A stretch of 64,000 bases of DNA from Pagrus major (lineage: Eukaryota; Chordata; Actinopteri; Spariformes; Sparidae), in the NCBI RefSeq assembly GCF_040436345.1, contig NC_133215.1, forward strand, positions 20,157,306 to 20,221,305, read 5' to 3'. The position numbers and the translations under genes were made by a program. The notes under the pieces were generated by a model. It had not been told where the DNA came from, did not search any database, and worked only from the letters and a program-made list of their open reading frames with translations. Positions 61,166 through 64,000 of this stretch are shown here, piece after piece; position 1 is the first letter of the stretch, and every line of letters begins with the position of its first letter.

Positions 61166-62288
61166 ATGGAGACAGAGACGAAGACTCAGATGGCAACAGA
61201 GCAGATGACTGACATGTAAGAATAAGCTGCTTAGATTTATTGTATCTGTAAAAAAGTAGGTTTGTCGGACAGTACGTGCTGACTTTCTGCTTGTGCTTGT
61301 AAAAGTCGATCAGCTGTTCGTCGCTAAGATAAACATCTATAGGTGAAGCAATTTACATAATGTATCTTCTGTACTTTGGAGTCCCAAATTTCTTCTTACG
61401 TTTATGTCACTGGCTGTGCTGAAATCGACTAGGATGCAGTGATTATAATGTATTTTTTCTTCTTTTTTTTGCAGGGATCTGTCAGAACAAATCAAAAAGG
61501 TGACAAAGGAGAGCCACATCAGGGCAGAAAACACAGAGCTGATGATGAGCTTCCAAAAGGCACAAGTCACTCTGCAACAGTACAAGGTAATACAGTACAG
61601 CACAACATATTTTAAATCTATTTTTATCAGATAATCTCCCTTTTTTTATTCCATTTTGTATGCTACTGTGATCTTTTTGTCTGACATCTCCTCTCGTTTT
61701 CCCTCCCCCTTCAGCTCCTCCTGTGCTCGCTGTATGAGATCTACCAGGCCTTGGAGGAAGAGCTGGACAGGAACTCCAACCACCCTGGTGTCGCACCTAT
61801 TTACTTCCCAGCTGAGCTGGCCAGGCTGGAGGCCATCGAGAAAGACCTGGAATACTTCTACGGCCAGGACTGGAGAGAGAAGATAGTTGTCCCTGCAGCA
61901 ACTAAAAGATACTGCCACAGACTCAGACAAGTATGTTTCGTTGGATCATACATATATTACACACAGTTTTACAGCTGTTAGATACTGAAGTAAAACTCTT
62001 CATCCTTTTTTTCAGATTGGTAAAGAAAACCCTGAATTTCTGCTGGCCCACGCTTACACCCGGTACCTGGGTGACCTGTCTGGAGGGCAGGTCCTGGGCC
62101 GAATCGCCCAGAAGTCCATGGGGCTTAAGAGCAGCGAGGGTCTGTCGTTCTTCGCCTTCCCAGGTGTGACCAGCCCCAACCTGTTCAAACAGCTGTACCG
62201 CAGCCGCATGAACAGCGTGGAGCTGACGGAGGAGGAGAGGAATGGCGTGCTGGAGGAGGCTGTCAGAGCGTTCGAGTTCAACATTCAG
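61166..62288 (+). CDS. hmox1: Heme oxygenase 1 (partial; last exon outside window)
   Basis: Splits heme into biliverdin, carbon monoxide and Fe2+ at the endoplasmic reticulum membrane, using electrons from cytochrome P450 reductase. An untranslated exon ends at 61004; exon 2 is 61159-61215 with the ATG at 61166; coding continues in 61475-61586, 61715-61930 and 62016-62288, giving 217 residues so far with all phases matching. [13 protein letters not shown] carries the proximal heme-ligand histidine (His25 in human HO-1). [17 protein letters not shown] is the distal-helix glycine-rich signature, and [11 protein letters not shown] follows. The exon ends at FEFNIQ, where human HO-1 continues with about 65 residues including the C-terminal membrane anchor; that exon must lie to the right of the LTR element. 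Confidence 0.95.
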
Positions 62289-62330
62289 GTAAAGAGCGTG
62301 TTGAAGGAGCTCAGTCCATTACTAAGCTAC

Positions 62331-64000
62331 TGAGGCATTTATCGCGGAGTAACTTGGTTGACGCGCCACTCGCTATTGTTCGTTTGTTGTGTTGAATAAG
62401 AGTCCAGATGAGAGTCCCTTGATTGAATAATTGTGAATAGTTTTATTCCAATTCCAAAGTATATAACAAATTCTCCTTAGCGCCATAGCGGTCAAAAACC
62501 ATATGCCCTTCCGGGTCAAAACACCTGCCAACAATAGTGACGTTGCTTCCTATATACACCTGTGCCCCTAAGTGACAGCACAGCGACACCACACCCACAC
62601 AGTGTGAACTACAAAGACACCCATACAACATATTTGGCTCCTATACACCGGCCCCTAATTGTTAATGGCAAATAGACATAACAATTCAAATATAACAAAA
62701 AACAAAACAAAAAACAAAACAGAAAATGAGCCAAATGTTATGACAATCCAATTTACAATTCAGCATAGACACATTTATATTTCATGTACCAAACAGAGTT
62801 TTGTCACAGGCCTTTCAATAATGTTGGTCTTTGTCTGCAACCTCACAGAACGCACAAGTCCTTGTTTGTCTGGAAAAACCTCCAGAACCTTGCCAAGTGG
62901 CCAGGAACCACGTGGAGCTGAAGAATCCATTATAACCACAATATCTCCAGCTGTCAAACTTCTTTTCTTCTTGTTCCACTTTTGCCTCTCTTGGAGCAAG
63001 GGCAGGTACTCCTGTATCCATCTCTTCCAGAAAAGATCTGAGAGGTACTGTACTTGTCTCCAGCGCCTTTTCACATACAGGTCATGAGGTTCGAACACTC
63101 CAGGTGGCAATGCTGGTTTACCCTTTAAGAGAAGTATGTGGTTCGGCGTGAGAGGTTCCAGGTCGTTGATATCGTCTGAAAGCTTGGTGATTGGACGATC
63201 ATTCAAAATGGCCTCCACTTCACAGAACACTGTATGAAGTCCATCATCATCCAGCTTCTGCTGATGTAGAACAGAACTGAGAACTCTTCTTACCAGGCGG
63301 ATCATCCTTTCCCATACACCACCATGGTGTGAGCCTGCTGGTGGATTGAAACTCCAATGGATTCCAACCTGTGAGAGAACTCCTCGAATCCTGTCCTGAT
63401 TCAAAGCAGTTAGAGCCTGCTTCAGTCCTCTGTCTGCCCCAACGAAGTTAGTGCCATTGTCTGACGTGAGGTGTGCCACCTGTCCTCTTCTGCTGATAAA
63501 ACGCCGCAGAGCATTGATACATGCATCTGTGTCCAGTGAATTAGCCACTTCAAGGTGTACGGCCCTGCTTGCCATGCAAGTGAATATCACTCCGTACCGC
63601 TTGCAGGTTGACCTTCCTCTCCTAACTTCAACTGGTCCAAAGTAATCTACTCCTGTGTTGGTAAAAGGTGGTAGATCAGGAAGGATTCTCATCTTCGGCA
63701 GATCCGCCATTTTTTGTTCCACGGCTCTTCCATTGTAACGTCTACAAAAGATGCATTCCCCAATGATCTTCCTGACAGCTGAGTTGGCCTTTGTGATCCA
63801 AAACTTCTTCCTAACCTTTGACAATGTGTGAGTCCGTCCACTATGGCCCAGACTCTGATGTACATGCCTAAGAATGAGCATAGAGACGTGTTGATCTTTG
63901 GAGAGAATGAGTGGATGCTTAGCTTCCTCCGGCATGGCTCCTCTACTCAATCTTCCTCCGACTCTCAAGTGTCCATTCTCCAAAACTGGATCCAGTCTGT
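62331..64000 (-). mobile_element. BEL/Pao LTR retrotransposon (fossil copy, partly in window)
   Basis: Inserted antisense in the hmox1 intron. The 3' LTR is 62331-62647 (317 bp, TG..CA ends) and is preceded by a purine-rich tract next to 62648. The C-terminal part of pol occupies 62775-63983 and continues off the window. It shows an integrase zinc-binding region, the DDE integrase core and the C-terminal domain typical of BEL/Pao. No break is evident in the visible part, so the copy looks relatively young. The other LTR and the rest of the element are outside, so completeness and age cannot be judged. Confidence 0.85.

Overview
This window looks like nuclear DNA of a percomorph-type teleost fish. 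It is AT-rich, with long CA/TG microsatellites, very short introns in one gene family, many Tc1/mariner-, hAT- and MITE-like insertions, and a BEL/Pao LTR element at the right edge. All identifications come from reading motifs and exon joins by eye; no database was searched.

Layout. (1) 0.3-11.7 kb, minus strand: four tandem two-exon cytosolic/plasma-membrane-type sialidase genes (neu3-like), plus the relic of a fifth unit at about 6.4-7.0 kb. The four copies are nearly identical but are mosaics of one another, and their amino-acid differences concentrate in two loops that align with the substrate pocket of human NEU2. (2) 11.8-35 kb: no gene recognised. The stretch holds microsatellites, LINE-like 3' tails, a Tc1/mariner remnant split by a 1.77-kb foldback element, and other interspersed repeats. 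(3) 35-42.5 kb, plus strand: lyl1, a haematopoietic bHLH factor, with three coding exons and probable 5' untranslated exons. (4) 42.5-46 kb: repeats, including a complete non-autonomous hAT-type element with 8-bp target duplications. (5) 46.4-52.0 kb, minus strand: a multi-exon AIG1/GIMAP-family gene with two GTPase domains, a long repeat-rich C-terminal region and a glycine-rich hydrophobic segment. (6) 54.5-59.2 kb, minus strand: an hmgxb4-related gene that keeps the N- and C-terminal conserved parts but shows no HMG box. (7) 60.5-62.3 kb, plus strand: hmox1 (heme oxygenase 1), with a TATA box and an array of antioxidant-response-type sites in degenerate tandem repeats. Its last coding exon lies outside the window because a BEL/Pao element sits in the intron 42 bp after the last visible exon.

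hmgxb4 and hmox1 are also close neighbours on human 22q12, which supports both calls. lyl1 (blood), gimap (lymphocyte GTPases) and hmox1 (heme breakdown) share a blood/immune theme, but nothing here shows they act together. The most unusual items are the hypervariable pocket loops and gene-conversion mosaic of the sialidases, the 38-residue repeat domain of the GIMAP-like protein, the HMG-box-less hmgxb4 relative, the repeat-borne response elements of hmox1, and the nested foldback element.
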